A DNA stretch of 64,000 nt from Variovorax sp. SG517 (GCF_013376045.1 NZ_JABMJG010000006.1:1-64000), one strand, 5' to 3'. Numbered from the stretch's first letter, positions 8,227-17,481 are shown. The notes: a model not told the origin generated them from the sequence alone. Translations and numbers: made by a program.

Positions 8227-9161
8227 GCCTTCGCGCCCATGTGCAGTGCGCGATGCCGAAATTCTTCCGCCAGTTCCTTGTCACGCCCATAGCCGCTCAG
8301 CAGGTCCAGGTATTGGATGAACCTGCTGGCAAATCGCGAGCCGAGTCGCTCGGCGTGGCTTTCAAGAAACATGAGCGAGGCGCCCTCGCGTTCAATGAAA
8401 ACCACGTTCGCCCCTTTCTCGGCATGCTTGAACTGCAGTTGGTCCGCCCAGGTCTGGGCTTGGCCAGGGGGCACGATCACCTGCACGCGGTCCACCGATG
8501 TCAGGTGCGGCACGGCTGCGTTGGCGGCGGCCGCACCAGTGAGTGCCCAGCCATCGTAGTCCTGCAGTTTGGAGAGCACCGTATCGACCGGGTTCGATCG
8601 AGCCAGCACATACCAACGCGACCGCTTTTCTTTGCGAGAAACCCAGTCGTCGGCCCAGGCGTCAAGAAGCCCTTCGGGTTTAACGAGCCGCCGTCGAAGG
8701 TGTGGGCCGGCGCCTATCGTCTCGACCCATCCCTCCCGTTCGAGTTCTTGCATCGTGGTCGACACCGTGTACGTCGACGCCTCCGCTTCGATCGAAAGGT
8801 CTGCCCCGGTGGGAAGTTCACCGCTCTCCGTCCTGCGCCACTGCTCCAGCAGCGCATGCACGACCTTTTCACGAGCCCCGGAGAACAGACGAACCGGCCG
8901 CCGGGGCTTGTGCTGCGTGCCGATCATCTCTCGCACCACCATGTACGTTCTGTGTCGGAAGTACATGGAGCCGGAAGCGTCGAAATAATTGATGCCGGCG
9001 TGCTTCAGGTCCTGCCTTGCGCCCGGGCTGATGTGTTCCGCCACGACGGCGAGTTCGACGGGTTGGGGGCCACCGGACGCCACCTCCCTATACGTTCTCA
9101 GCTGGTGTACGGCCTGCAGGATATCCCGGGGGTAGGCCTGACCAAGAACTTCGATCGCCAC
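8223..9161 (-). CDS. AbiEi-like antitoxin / winged-helix regulator
   Basis: The partner of the nucleotidyltransferase has at least 312 residues from a GTG at 9161. It shows a central winged-helix region (ASTYTVSTTMQELEREGWVE, about 120-155) and a C-terminal part with LTGAAAANAAVPHLTSVDRV. This matches the layout of AbiEi antitoxins, which repress their own operon through the HTH and neutralise AbiEii. Coding-like sequence continues in frame upstream (DQLRRPRLDALVRLQLPIGG) to about 9340, but no ATG, GTG or TTG occurs there, so the true start is uncertain. Two perfect palindromes lie just beyond. Confidence 0.6.
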   Translation of the reverse strand: MAIEVLGQAYPRDILQAVHQLRTYREVASGGPQPVELAVVAEHISPGARQDLKHAGINYFDASGSMYFRHRTYMVVREMIGTQHKPRRPVRLFSGAREKVVHALLEQWRRTESGELPTGADLSIEAEASTYTVSTTMQELEREGWVETIGAGPHLRRRLVKPEGLLDAWADDWVSRKEKRSRWYVLARSNPVDTVLSKLQDYDGWALTGAAAANAAVPHLTSVDRVQVIVPPGQAQTWADQLQFKHAEKGANVVFIEREGASLMFLESHAERLGSRFASRFIQYLDLLSGYGRDKELAEEFRHRALHMGAKA

Positions 9162-9343
9162 ATCGACTTTGCCCCCGATTGGCAGTTGCAGGCGAACAAG
9201 AGCATCGAGTCGAGGGCGCCGTAACTGATCGCCGAAAGGAACCTCCTCTTTCAGGAAAAGCTCTTCCGCGCCCGTAAGGATTACGAGCTCGTCAATGAAC
9301 GACCGGAGCGGTTGAGAAGAGATATTTGGCCTATAGAGGATAT

Positions 9344-9357
9344 TAGCTGCGCAGCTA
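9344..9357. promoter_or_regulatory. 14-bp perfect palindrome upstream of AbiEi-like gene
   Basis: TAGCTGCGCAGCTA is perfectly self-complementary and sits at the upstream edge of the AbiEi-like open frame. AbiEi proteins bind inverted repeats in their own promoter, so this is a candidate operator. Confidence 0.5.
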
Positions 9358-9385
9358 GTTTAGCTCATTTTCGGGCTATTTTCTC

Positions 9386-9407
9386 TTATTTGCTGTACAG
9401 CAAATAA
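9386..9407. promoter_or_regulatory. 22-bp perfect palindrome upstream of AbiEi-like gene
   Basis: The 22 bases are a perfect palindrome centred on TGTACA, with arms reading TTATTTGCTGT. They lie in a short AT-rich patch, unlike the GC-rich surroundings, between the AbiEi-like gene and the decayed DUF1016 gene. Together with the palindrome at 9344-9357 it is a candidate autoregulatory site. Confidence 0.55.
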
Positions 9408-9413
9408 ACCAAT

Positions 9414-9785
9414 AATACAAAATATTGGACCGTCCGCGAGTACCTCGCAACGGCGCATCGAGGCCGACGGCTGGGTCCCGGGCACCGTGGGCAGCTCGCT
9501 GCCTACATCGCGCGGCGCGAGCCGAACAGGCGCGGCTTCTCGGCCCAGAATCTGTGGCGCATGCGGCAGTTCTTCCAAGCCTATCCGCCGGACTCGAAAC
9601 TCTCAACGCTGTTGAGAGAAGTCTCCTAGTCGTCGCACCTGCACATCCTCAGCCGCGCCAAACGCGAGGAGGAGCGCGAGTTTTACCTGCGCATGACGGC
9701 GCAACAGGGCTGGCCGGTGCGCGAGTTGGCCCGGCAAATCGAAAGCGGCCTGTTCGAGCGCGCCCTGCTGCACCCGCCCCGGCGG
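9414..9785 (+). pseudogene. Decayed DUF1016 / YhcG-like N-terminal domain
   Basis: Translated pieces match the DUF1016 N-terminal (YhcG-type, PD-(D/E)XK-associated) domain: YWTVREYL, then RIEADGW in another frame, QLAAYIARREPNRRGFSAQ, NLWRMRQFFQAY, SSHLHILSRAKREEEREFY, VRELARQIESGLFERALL. Two lesions are visible. A frameshift near 9480-9490 joins RIEADGW to QLAAYIA, and a TAG at 9627-9629 replaces the usual tryptophan before SSHLHIL. The C-terminal nuclease domain is absent; the sequence runs into hexanucleotide repeats instead. Confidence 0.75.
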
Positions 9786-9854
<69 letters not shown>

Positions 9855-9922
9855 GCAACGAAACGAGGGCGTGCCTTTCATAACTCCGGCGCACCTCATT
9901 TCGCCTCGTGCCACAGGAGTCG

Positions 9923-10702
9923 TCAGGCCGCGATTTCAGCCTCCACGCCGCGGCCTATCCCGCCTTCCCCGAAATAGAAAGACTGAATGTCCGCGCGCTG
10001 CTGCAGCACCTGCGCGTCGCCACTCAATACCGTGCGCCCCGCCTCGAGCACGGTCGCGCGGTCGGCGTACTGCAGTGCAACGGTCGAGTTCTGCTCCGCA
10101 ACGAGGATCGACAGCCCCTCTTCCCGATTGAGCTGCCGCAGCTGCTCGAAGATGTCGCGCACTACCAGCGGCGCGAGCCCCATCGAGGGCTCGTCAAGCA
10201 CCAGCAGCCGTGGCCGCGACATCAGCGCACGGCCGATGGCCGCCATCTGCTGCTCGCCGCCCGAGCACAGGCCGGCGAGCGTGCGCCGCCTGTCCTTGAG
10301 CTTCGGAAAAATCCCATAGACCCGCGCGAGGTCCCCGGCGATCTCAGCGCGCCGTGCACCGCGGCCAAGTGCGCCGGTCAGCAGGTTCTCTTCCACGGTG
10401 AGCGCACGGAAACAGTGGCGGCCCTCCAGCACCTGCACCAGGCCCAGGCGGACGAGATCGGCCGGGCTGGTGCGCCCCGTGTCGTGCCCGTCGAAGACGA
10501 TGCGCCCGGCCGTCACCTGCCCGCGCTCGGCCGGCAGCAGATTCGACACCGCCTTGAGCGTCGTCGACTTGCCCGCGCCGTTGGCGCCGAGCAGCGCATG
10601 GATCTCGCCCGCGCGCACGTCCAGGCTCACGCCATGCAGCGCGACGATGGAGCCCTGGTACGCCGCCTCGACCGCCTCGACGCGCAGCAAGGGTGTCGTC
10701 AT
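9923..10702 (-). CDS. livF: Branched-chain-type ABC transporter ATP-binding protein (LivF)
   Basis: This 259-residue cytoplasmic ATPase has Walker A GANGAGKS (39-46), signature CSGGEQQ, Walker B LLVLDEP and the switch-region AEQN. The LivF subgroup is indicated by LGLVQVLEGRHCFRALTVEENL and SMGLAPLVVRDIF. It is the last gene of the msuE-sfnG-livGHMJ-sfnB-livF run. It lies 4 bp after sfnB and is separated from livG by five genes. With LivG it would drive uptake through LivH/LivM. The organosulfur setting implies the substrate is not a branched-chain amino acid. Confidence 0.92.
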   Translation of the reverse strand: MTTPLLRVEAVEAAYQGSIVALHGVSLDVRAGEIHALLGANGAGKSTTLKAVSNLLPAERGQVTAGRIVFDGHDTGRTSPADLVRLGLVQVLEGRHCFRALTVEENLLTGALGRGARRAEIAGDLARVYGIFPKLKDRRRTLAGLCSGGEQQMAAIGRALMSRPRLLVLDEPSMGLAPLVVRDIFEQLRQLNREEGLSILVAEQNSTVALQYADRATVLEAGRTVLSGDAQVLQQRADIQSFYFGEGGIGRGVEAEIAA

Positions 10703-10706
10703 CGCC

Positions 10707-11966
10707 TCAGCTCCAGGCGTGGAACGGCGGCTTCACGCCGTTGAGGAAGTAGTTTCCGACGATGGCGTACTTCCAGCGCACCGGGTCGTGCAGCGTGTGC
10801 GTGCGTGCATTGCGCCAGTGCCGGTCGAGGTTGTACTGGCCCAGCGTCGAGCGCGTGCCCGCCAGCTCGAAGAGCTTGTTGGTCGCGAAGATCGCGATCT
10901 CGGTGGAGAGCACCTTGGCTTCCGCCGTCGCGATCTGCGCCGCGGCCACGCTGTCGGCATCGGGCGCGGCCACCGCGCGGTCGATGGCGCGGCCGGCGCG
11001 CTCCAGCAGCGCCTCGCTCGCATGAAGGCGGATCTGCAGGTCGCCCACTGCCTGGATCGAGTACGGGTCTTCCCACGCATGGTCGCGCTGGCTGTCGATC
11101 CAGGGGCGCGTCTTGGTGCGGATGAAGTCGACCGTCTCCGCGATGGTGCCACGCGCGATACCCACGTCGACCGCCGCCTGAATGATCTGGAAGATCGCGC
11201 CGTCGGCCGAGGGCGCGTCGTAGCCCTTGTAGGCCGGGATCAGGTGGGTCTTCAGCACCTTCACGCGATCGATGATCACCGTGCCGCTGAGCGTGGTGCG
11301 CTGGCCGAAGGCCGACCAGTCGTCGATCACCGTGAGGCCCGGCGCATTGCGCTCGGCCACCACGTACCAGGTCCTGCCCTGCTCGTCGTTGGCCACGATG
11401 GGCACGTAGTGCGCAAGCAGCGCGCCGGTCGAATAGAACTTCTTGCCAGTCACCACCACGTGGTCGCCCGCATCGGTGAAGCGCGTCTCGAAGTCGGCCG
11501 CGCGCTTGGAACCCGACTCCGAGAACGCATTGCCCCAGCGCACGCCGCGCAGGAAGTCCGCGAAGAAGAGCTTCTGCTGCGCGGCATCGGACACCGTGCG
11601 CACCGCGGCGACGAAGCCCAGGTGGTTCTGGGTGATCTGCCCGAGCGAGGGATCGGCCGCCGAGATGATCGCGATCACCTCGGCCAGGGTGGCATACGAC
11701 ACCTCGGCGCCGCCGAAGGCCTTCGGCACGTTGATGGCCCACAGGCCGCTCTGCGAATAGGCATCGATCTCCTCGACCGGCCAGCGGCGCAGGCGGTCGC
11801 GCTCGGAGGCGCCGACGATCAGCCTGGCGGCCAATGCGTGCGCCACGGCAATGGCTTCGGCATCGTCGCGGATCACGTGCGCGGGTCGAGCCGGCAGCGG
11901 CAGGCCGGGCACGGGGTCGTTGGCGGCCGACTGGATGGATACGGGCGGTTGAGGAACGGCGGACAT
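10707..11966 (-). CDS. sfnB: SfnB-family flavin-dependent sulfur-acquisition oxidoreductase
   Basis: A 419-residue acyl-CoA-dehydrogenase-fold flavoprotein of the SfnB/DszC type. Landmarks are LWAINVPKAFGGAEVSY near the N-terminus, GKKFYSTGALLAHYVPI in the middle, and the C-terminal WRNARTHTLHDPVRWKY typical of SfnB. The family acts with reduced flavin in oxidation of organosulfur compounds under sulfate limitation; the exact reaction of SfnB is not settled. The ATG at 11966 is preferred over an upstream in-frame TTG at 11981. It lies between the LivJ-type binding protein and livF. Confidence 0.88.
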   Translation of the reverse strand: MSAVPQPPVSIQSAANDPVPGLPLPARPAHVIRDDAEAIAVAHALAARLIVGASERDRLRRWPVEEIDAYSQSGLWAINVPKAFGGAEVSYATLAEVIAIISAADPSLGQITQNHLGFVAAVRTVSDAAQQKLFFADFLRGVRWGNAFSESGSKRAADFETRFTDAGDHVVVTGKKFYSTGALLAHYVPIVANDEQGRTWYVVAERNAPGLTVIDDWSAFGQRTTLSGTVIIDRVKVLKTHLIPAYKGYDAPSADGAIFQIIQAAVDVGIARGTIAETVDFIRTKTRPWIDSQRDHAWEDPYSIQAVGDLQIRLHASEALLERAGRAIDRAVAAPDADSVAAAQIATAEAKVLSTEIAIFATNKLFELAGTRSTLGQYNLDRHWRNARTHTLHDPVRWKYAIVGNYFLNGVKPPFHAWS

Positions 11967-12105
11967 GGACGTGGCTTTCAAATCTTGGTCGGTGGGGTAT
12001 CAAGCCAGGAACACCGCGGAACCGGCTTTGCCGGGCCGCTGGTGTTGCCCCCGGCAGGGGGTTGGCGAAGACACGGAGTGCGTAGCCTGGGGGGCGAGCC
12101 AGGTT

Positions 12106-13428
12106 CTAGTCGTCGATGCTCTTGCGCACCTTCACGTTCTTCTCCTTGGCATAGGCCAGCGAAGACTTCTCGATGATCGGTCGTAGCAGCTTCCAGTCGG
12201 GCGCGATCCAGTCGGACACCACGTTCCACTTGCTGCCGTCCCACTGCTGAAAGGCCACGCGGCCATCGCCTTCGTGGTTGTCCCAGGTCACGTTGATCGA
12301 ATGGAACAGGCCCTTGGCGCCAAGCGCGGCCGCGCGCGCCTCGTCGATCTTCAGGTTCTCCAGGCCCCAGCGAACTTCGTCGCCGGTGAGCGTGCGCTTG
12401 CCGAACTTGGCCTGCGCGATACGGATGGCCTCCACGTTCAGGATGCCGTTGAGCACGCCGAGGTTGTGATAGACGCTGCCGATGCGCTTGGGGTCCTGCA
12501 GGTTGCCCTTGCCCGCGCCGTAGACGGTCTTGGTGATCTCTTGCAGCACCGGGTACTGGGCGCCCGCGGCCACGGTGGTGATGGCCACGTAGCCCTTGGC
12601 GGCATCGCCCGCGGGGATCACGTCTTCCTCGGAGTTGGACCAGACGTTGCCCACGATGTGGTCGACCGGAAAGCCCGTCTTCTGCGCGGTCTTCAGCGCC
12701 ACCGGGTTCATCACGCCCCAGCCGCGCAGCACCACGTAGTCGGGCTTGGCGCGGCGGATGGCGAGCCACTGCGACTGCTGCTCGTTGCCGGGGTGCGGCA
12801 CCTCGATCTGCTGCAGCGAGAAGCCGTATTTCTTGGACAGCAGTTCATAGATCGGGATGGTCTCCTTGCCGTAGGGCGAGCCGTGGTAGAGCACCACGAT
12901 CTTCTTGCCCTTGAGCTTGTCGACACCGCCCTCCTTGCCCGCGATGTAGTTCACGATGCCGGAGGTCTCGCTGTACGGGTTCAGCAGTAGCGGGAAGATG
13001 TACTTGAACACGCGCCCGTCGGTGGTGTCGGTGCGGCCGTGGTTGATGGTGAGCAGCGGCACCTTGTCGGCGGTGACGCGGTCGATCAGCGCGTAAGCGA
13101 TGCCGACCGACAGCGGGTTCCAGGCCGCGATGCCGGGGCGCTGCTTGAGGCGCTCATACACCTCCACGCCGCGCTCCACCTCGTACTGCGTCTCGCCCTC
13201 CTCCCAGGTCAGCTTCACGCCGCCCACGCCGCCGTCGCGTGTGTTCACCAGGTTCAGATAGTCGATGAAGCCGCCGAAGAAGCCAGTACCGCCCGCCGCA
13301 TAGGGGCCGACGCGATAACTCTGCAGCGGGAAGAACTGCTCGTTCGCGTCGGCATGCGCGAGCTGCAGGCCGCTCGCGGCCAGGGTGACGGCCACGGCCG
13401 CGGTTTTCAGGTGCTTGATGAAGGACAT
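12106..13428 (-). CDS. Periplasmic binding protein of Liv-type ABC transporter (LivJ-like)
   Basis: This 440-residue protein has a signal peptide (FIKHLKTAAVAVTLAASG, cleavage near AHADANE) and a type 1 periplasmic-binding fold. Recognisable segments are VGPYAAGGTGFFGGFIDY, GVEVYERLKQRPGIAAW, LTINHGRTDTTDGRVFKYIF and YHGSPYGKETIPIYELL. It would capture the ligand for LivHMGF. Binding proteins of this subgroup vary in ligand. Co-transcription with sfnG, msuE and sfnB points to a sulfone, sulfonate or related alkylsulfur compound; that is inference from context. Confidence 0.88.
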   Translation of the reverse strand: MSFIKHLKTAAVAVTLAASGLQLAHADANEQFFPLQSYRVGPYAAGGTGFFGGFIDYLNLVNTRDGGVGGVKLTWEEGETQYEVERGVEVYERLKQRPGIAAWNPLSVGIAYALIDRVTADKVPLLTINHGRTDTTDGRVFKYIFPLLLNPYSETSGIVNYIAGKEGGVDKLKGKKIVVLYHGSPYGKETIPIYELLSKKYGFSLQQIEVPHPGNEQQSQWLAIRRAKPDYVVLRGWGVMNPVALKTAQKTGFPVDHIVGNVWSNSEEDVIPAGDAAKGYVAITTVAAGAQYPVLQEITKTVYGAGKGNLQDPKRIGSVYHNLGVLNGILNVEAIRIAQAKFGKRTLTGDEVRWGLENLKIDEARAAALGAKGLFHSINVTWDNHEGDGRVAFQQWDGSKWNVVSDWIAPDWKLLRPIIEKSSLAYAKEKNVKVRKSIDD

Positions 13429-13477
13429 GTGATGAAGGCTCTCGGGGTGCGAAGGAAAAGAAAAAGTTGTCGTGCGC

Positions 13478-14491
13478 TCAGGCTGCGGAAGGGCCCGCCA
13501 GCCGCCTGCGCGTGCGGTCCCACAGGGCGGCCAGTCCCTGCGGTTCCACGACGAGGAAGAAGATGATCAAGGCGCCCAGCACGATGCGCTGGCTCATGTC
13601 GAGCACGCCGGAGTCAAACCAGCCGCCGAACAGGAGGCTGCCCGCACGCGAAAGCAGCAGCGGAAACACCACGATCAGCGCAGCGCCGAGAAAGGCGCCG
13701 CGGATCGTCGCGAGCCCGCCGATGATCACGATGAAGAGGATCTGGAACGAACGGTCGAGGTTGAAGCCCGCGGGCTCCACCGTGCGCAGGTAGACGAAGC
13801 CCCACAGCACGCCGGCCACGCCGACGATGAACGACGACACCGCGAACGCCAGCAGCTTGGTGCGCAGCACCGGCACGCCGATCACGCGCGCCGCCAGTTC
13901 GTTGTCGCGCACGGCGATGAAGTGGTGGCCCGTCTGCGTGCGCACCAGCCGCCATGCCAGCAGGGTGAGCACCGTCACCACGCCCAGCGAGAAGATGTAG
14001 CGCCGCACGGGCGTGTCGAACACGATCCCCGCCACTTCGAGCACCGGCGCATCGATCACGCCCGAAGGGTTGTCGTTGCTGAACCAGCCGAACTTGGTCA
14101 GCGCCCATTGCACGAAGAACTGCGCGGCCAGCGTCGACACCGCCAGGTAGAAGCCGCGCAGCCGCAGGCTCGGCAGGCCGAACACCAGCCCGACGACGGT
14201 GGCGGCAAGGCCCGCGAGCCCGATGCTCGCGAGCAGCGGCAAGCCTTCGATGCGCAGGTTGAAGTTGTAGGCGGCGAAGGCACCGACCGCCATGAAGGCG
14301 GCCGTGCCCAGCGACAGCTGGCCCGCATAGCCGGTCAGCAGGTTGAGCCCCACCGCGGCCAGCGACAGCGCCAAGAACGGGATCAGCAGTGCATCGAACA
14401 CATAGCCGGACGCGACGAACGGCACGATGCCGAAGGCGAAGACGAGCGCGGCCAGCGGCCAGGTCCAGAGAGGTACGGAAACATTGCGCAT
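13478..14491 (-). CDS. livM: Liv-type ABC transporter permease (LivM)
   Basis: A 337-residue, highly hydrophobic permease. The LivM signature region LSLAAVGLNLLTGYAGQLSLG is followed by TAAFMAVGAFAAYN and, later, LAARVIGVPVLRTKLLAFAVSS and a GGLATIRGAFLGA segment near the C-terminus. It forms the translocation pore with LivH, whose gene ends 3 bp upstream of this start. The whole block livG-livH-livM-livJ is tightly packed on the minus strand behind sfnG. Confidence 0.92.
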   Translation of the reverse strand: MRNVSVPLWTWPLAALVFAFGIVPFVASGYVFDALLIPFLALSLAAVGLNLLTGYAGQLSLGTAAFMAVGAFAAYNFNLRIEGLPLLASIGLAGLAATVVGLVFGLPSLRLRGFYLAVSTLAAQFFVQWALTKFGWFSNDNPSGVIDAPVLEVAGIVFDTPVRRYIFSLGVVTVLTLLAWRLVRTQTGHHFIAVRDNELAARVIGVPVLRTKLLAFAVSSFIVGVAGVLWGFVYLRTVEPAGFNLDRSFQILFIVIIGGLATIRGAFLGAALIVVFPLLLSRAGSLLFGGWFDSGVLDMSQRIVLGALIIFFLVVEPQGLAALWDRTRRRLAGPSAA

Positions 14492-14494
14492 GGC

Positions 14495-15391
14495 TCAGGC
14501 ACGCTCCACCAGTTTCTGCCCGAACAGCCCGCTGGGCCTGATCAGCAGGAAGGCCAGCGCCGCAACATAGGCGAACCAGCTCTCGATGCCGCCGCCCACG
14601 AAGGGGCCGATGTACACCTCGGCCAGCTTCTCGAGCGCGCCGATCACCAGTCCGCCGACGATCGCGCCGAGGATCGAGTCGAAGCCGCCGAGCACCAGCA
14701 CCGGCAAAGCCTTGAGCACCACGAGCGAGAGCGAGAACTGCACGCCCAGTCGTGCGCCCCAGAGCAGGCCGGCCACCAGCGCGATGACGCCGGCCGCGGC
14801 CCACACGGTGGCCCAGATCCGCGGCAGCCGCAGGCCGACCGCGATGGCCGCGTAAGTGTCGTCCGCCACCGCACGGAACGCCAGGCCCACACGGGTGTAG
14901 CGGAAGAAGGCCGAGAGCAGCGCGACCATCACGGCGGCCGTGGCGGCGGCGAACAGGTCGAAGGTCGAGACCATGATGCCCAGGAACTGCAGCGGCTCGT
15001 CGGCGATGCCCAGCTCCAGCGCGTGCACCTGCGTGCCCCACACCAGCTGCGCCACGCCCTCGATCACGTAGGACAGGCCCAGCGTCGCCATGAACAGCGT
15101 GATCGGCGGCTGGTTCACCAGCGGGCGCAGCACCGTGCGCTCGATGACCAGCCCCAGCGCCACCATGAGCGCGAAGGTCAGCAGCAGCGCCAGCGCGAAA
15201 GGCACGCCGCGCTCGACCAGGCTCACGAAGGTGAGCGCCGCGAACAGCAGCTGCGCGCCCTGCGCGAAGTTCAGAACGCCCGATGTCTTGTAGATCAGCA
15301 CGAAGCCGATGGCCACCAGCGAATACATCACGCCCGAGAGCAGGCCGCCGAGGAGGACTTCGGCGAAGAAACCGGCGTCGAAACCGTCCAT
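14495..15391 (-). CDS. livH: Liv-type ABC transporter permease (LivH)
   Basis: A 298-residue inner-membrane permease. MDGFDAGFFAEVLLGGLLSG is followed by the family stretch SLVAIGFVLIYKTSGVLNFA and QGAQLLFAALTF, with VLVLGGFDSILGAIVGGLVI near the end. The start at 15391 overlaps the livG stop by one base (TGATG), so translation is coupled. The frame is open far upstream, but that part overlaps livG in another frame and is not protein-like. Confidence 0.92.
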   Translation of the reverse strand: MDGFDAGFFAEVLLGGLLSGVMYSLVAIGFVLIYKTSGVLNFAQGAQLLFAALTFVSLVERGVPFALALLLTFALMVALGLVIERTVLRPLVNQPPITLFMATLGLSYVIEGVAQLVWGTQVHALELGIADEPLQFLGIMVSTFDLFAAATAAVMVALLSAFFRYTRVGLAFRAVADDTYAAIAVGLRLPRIWATVWAAAGVIALVAGLLWGARLGVQFSLSLVVLKALPVLVLGGFDSILGAIVGGLVIGALEKLAEVYIGPFVGGGIESWFAYVAALAFLLIRPSGLFGQKLVERA

Positions 15392-16299
15392 CAGGCTGCC
15401 CCCTCGATGTCGTCGCCGTGTGCCACGCCAAGGTAGGCGTCGATCACCGCCGGGTCGCTGCGCACCTCGGCGGGCGTGCCGTCGGCGATCTTGCGGCCGT
15501 GGTCGAACACCGCCACGTGGTCCGACAGGCCCAGCACCACGCCGATGTCGTGCTCGATCAGCAGGATCGTGGTGCCGAACTCGTCGCGGGCGGCGCGCAC
15601 GAAATGCGCGAGCTCGCTCTTCTCGGTGACCGTCATGCCGGCCATTGGCTCGTCGAGCAGCAGCAGTCGAGGCGATGCCACCAGCGCACGCGCCAGCTCG
15701 ACACGCTTCTGCAGGCCGTAGGCCAGCGTGCCCGCGAGCCGCTCGCTCACGGCACCCAGCCCGAGGAAACCGATGATCGCGTCGGCCCGGGCACGCGCAT
15801 CCTCGCGTTCCCGCCGTGCGCGGCCCAGCCCGATGAGCTGCTCGACGAAGGTGGAGCGTGCCGCATCGACGCGGCCGAGCACGATGTTGTCGCGCACGCT
15901 CAGGCCCTTGAAGAGCGCCAGGTTCTGGAAGGTGCGCGCGACGCCCAGCCGTGCCAGCCGCGCTGTAGGCACATGGCCGAAGCTGCGTCCGCCGATCCAC
16001 ACGCGCCCGCGGTCGGGCCGGTACAACCCGCTGATGACATTGACCAGCGAACTCTTGCCAGCTCCGTTGGGACCGATGACGGCGCGGATCTCCCCCTTGG
16101 CGATCGACAGGTCCACACCCGACAGCGCGGTCACGCCGCCGAAGGACAGATCGATGCCCTCCAGCCGCAGCACCGCCGACGTCGTGGCGTCTTCCCTCGC
16201 CGACGCGGTGCGGCCTGCGGGCACGAAAGCCACCGGGTCGACGCCCAATGGACCCGGTCCGGCCTCGAAGAAAAGATCGGGCATCACGGCGAGGCTCAC
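15391..16299 (-). CDS. livG: Liv-type ABC transporter ATP-binding protein (LivG)
   Basis: About 302 residues. Walker A is GPNGAGKSS, Walker B RLLLLDEP, and the LivG-type insert after Walker A (LYRPDRGRVWIGG) and VARTFQNLALFKGLSV are present. The signature motif is degenerate (LAYGLQKRVELARAL, where LSYGQQ is usual in LivG), which is normal for this branch. The N-terminus carries about 40 residues before the ATPase core. I chose the GTG at 16299: it overlaps the sfnG stop (GTGA) and has GGAAG seven bases upstream. The ATG at 16284 is the alternative. Confidence 0.88.
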   Translation of the reverse strand: MSLAVMPDLFFEAGPGPLGVDPVAFVPAGRTASAREDATTSAVLRLEGIDLSFGGVTALSGVDLSIAKGEIRAVIGPNGAGKSSLVNVISGLYRPDRGRVWIGGRSFGHVPTARLARLGVARTFQNLALFKGLSVRDNIVLGRVDAARSTFVEQLIGLGRARREREDARARADAIIGFLGLGAVSERLAGTLAYGLQKRVELARALVASPRLLLLDEPMAGMTVTEKSELAHFVRAARDEFGTTILLIEHDIGVVLGLSDHVAVFDHGRKIADGTPAEVRSDPAVIDAYLGVAHGDDIEGAA

Positions 16300-17435
16300 G
16301 CCACGGCTTCCAGTGCCGCCTTGGCGGGCTGGCCTGCACGCGCGGCCTGCTCCGCTTCGAGCTTGCGCACCAGCGGCAGCACCTTCTCGCCGAAGTACTC
16401 CACCTCCTCGATGAAGTGCAGGAAGCCCGTGAGGATCAGGTCCACGCCGATGGCCTTGAGCGCCACGATGCGCTCGGCGATCTGCTGCGGCGTTCCGATG
16501 AGGTTGGTGCGGAAGCCATCGTTGTATTGCACCAGGTCCTCGAAGGTCGACTTGGCCCAGTTGCCCTCGCCCTCGGGCGATGCCTTGCCGGCCTGCTTGA
16601 CTGCATCGCCGAAGGCATGTACCGCCTCGACGTGCGCGTGCTTGATGATGTCCGCCAGCACCGCCTTGGCTTCTTCCTCCGTGTCGCGGGCGATGACGAA
16701 GGCGTTCACGCCGATGCGCACCGTGTGGCCGTTCTGTGCCGCCTTGGCCTGGATGTCGTCGATCTGCGCCTTCAGGCCCTCGGGCGTGTTGCCGTTGGTG
16801 AAGTACCAGTCCGACACGCTGGCCGCGTTGTCGCGCGCGGCGCGCGAGCTGCCGCCCTGGAAGATCTCCGGGTGCGGCTTCTGCACCGGCTTCGGACTCA
16901 GCGTGTAGTCGCTGAAGCGGTAGAAGTCGCCCTTGAAGGTGAAGTTGTCCTGAGTCCAGATGCCCTTGAGCGCGCGGATGAATTCGTTCGAGCGGCGATA
17001 GCGCTCGTCGTGCTCGAGCCAGGGCTCGCCGATGGCCTGGAACTCGCCCTTGAACCAGCCGCTGACCACGTTGATGGCGATGCGGCCGTTGGAGATGTGG
17101 TCGATGGTGGCGATCTGCTTGGCGACCACGGCGGGGTTCCACGGTCCGGGCAGGATCGCGGCGAGCACCTTGAGCTTCGTGGTGGCATGCAGCAGCGCCT
17201 GGCTGAAGGACACCGACTCGTGCTGGTATTCCGCGCCATAGCCGGCCGTGAAGCGGATCTGGCTCAGCGCGTACTCGAAGCCGGCCTTCTCGGCCGCGAC
17301 CGCGAGGCGCTGGTTGTATTCCAGGCTCCAGTCGGTGCGCTGCTCGATGGTGCTGACCACGAGGCCGCCGCTGACGTTGGGCACCCAGTAGGCGAACTTG
17401 ACGGGGGCGGCGGTGGAGGACGACGGTTGGCTCAT
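16296..17435 (-). CDS. sfnG: FMNH2-dependent dimethylsulfone monooxygenase (SfnG)
   Basis: A 379-residue bacterial-luciferase-like flavin monooxygenase. The N-terminal KFAYWVPNVSGGLVVSTIEQ is characteristic of SfnG; TAGYGAEYQHESVSFSQALL and INVVSGWFKGEFQAIGEPWL follow. SfnG converts dimethylsulfone to methanesulfinate using FMNH2 supplied by a reductase, here MsuE encoded just upstream. The start at MSQPSSSTAAP follows a GAGAAA-type ribosome site. The upstream in-frame extension is low-complexity and Pro/Arg-rich, so not real. It overlaps livG by 4 bp, an unusual direct coupling of a sulfone oxygenase to a Liv-type transporter. Confidence 0.92.
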   Translation of the reverse strand: MSQPSSSTAAPVKFAYWVPNVSGGLVVSTIEQRTDWSLEYNQRLAVAAEKAGFEYALSQIRFTAGYGAEYQHESVSFSQALLHATTKLKVLAAILPGPWNPAVVAKQIATIDHISNGRIAINVVSGWFKGEFQAIGEPWLEHDERYRRSNEFIRALKGIWTQDNFTFKGDFYRFSDYTLSPKPVQKPHPEIFQGGSSRAARDNAASVSDWYFTNGNTPEGLKAQIDDIQAKAAQNGHTVRIGVNAFVIARDTEEEAKAVLADIIKHAHVEAVHAFGDAVKQAGKASPEGEGNWAKSTFEDLVQYNDGFRTNLIGTPQQIAERIVALKAIGVDLILTGFLHFIEEVEYFGEKVLPLVRKLEAEQAARAGQPAKAALEAVA

Positions 17436-17481
17436 GGCAGGTTTCTCTCTGTGGGGACGATCGATCGGAACGAAGGCTTCT

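Noticed and set aside
13472..15436. A 654-codon plus-strand frame rich in Gln, His, Arg and Glu
   Set aside because: It is antisense to livM and livH and has the composition typical of high-GC shadow frames.
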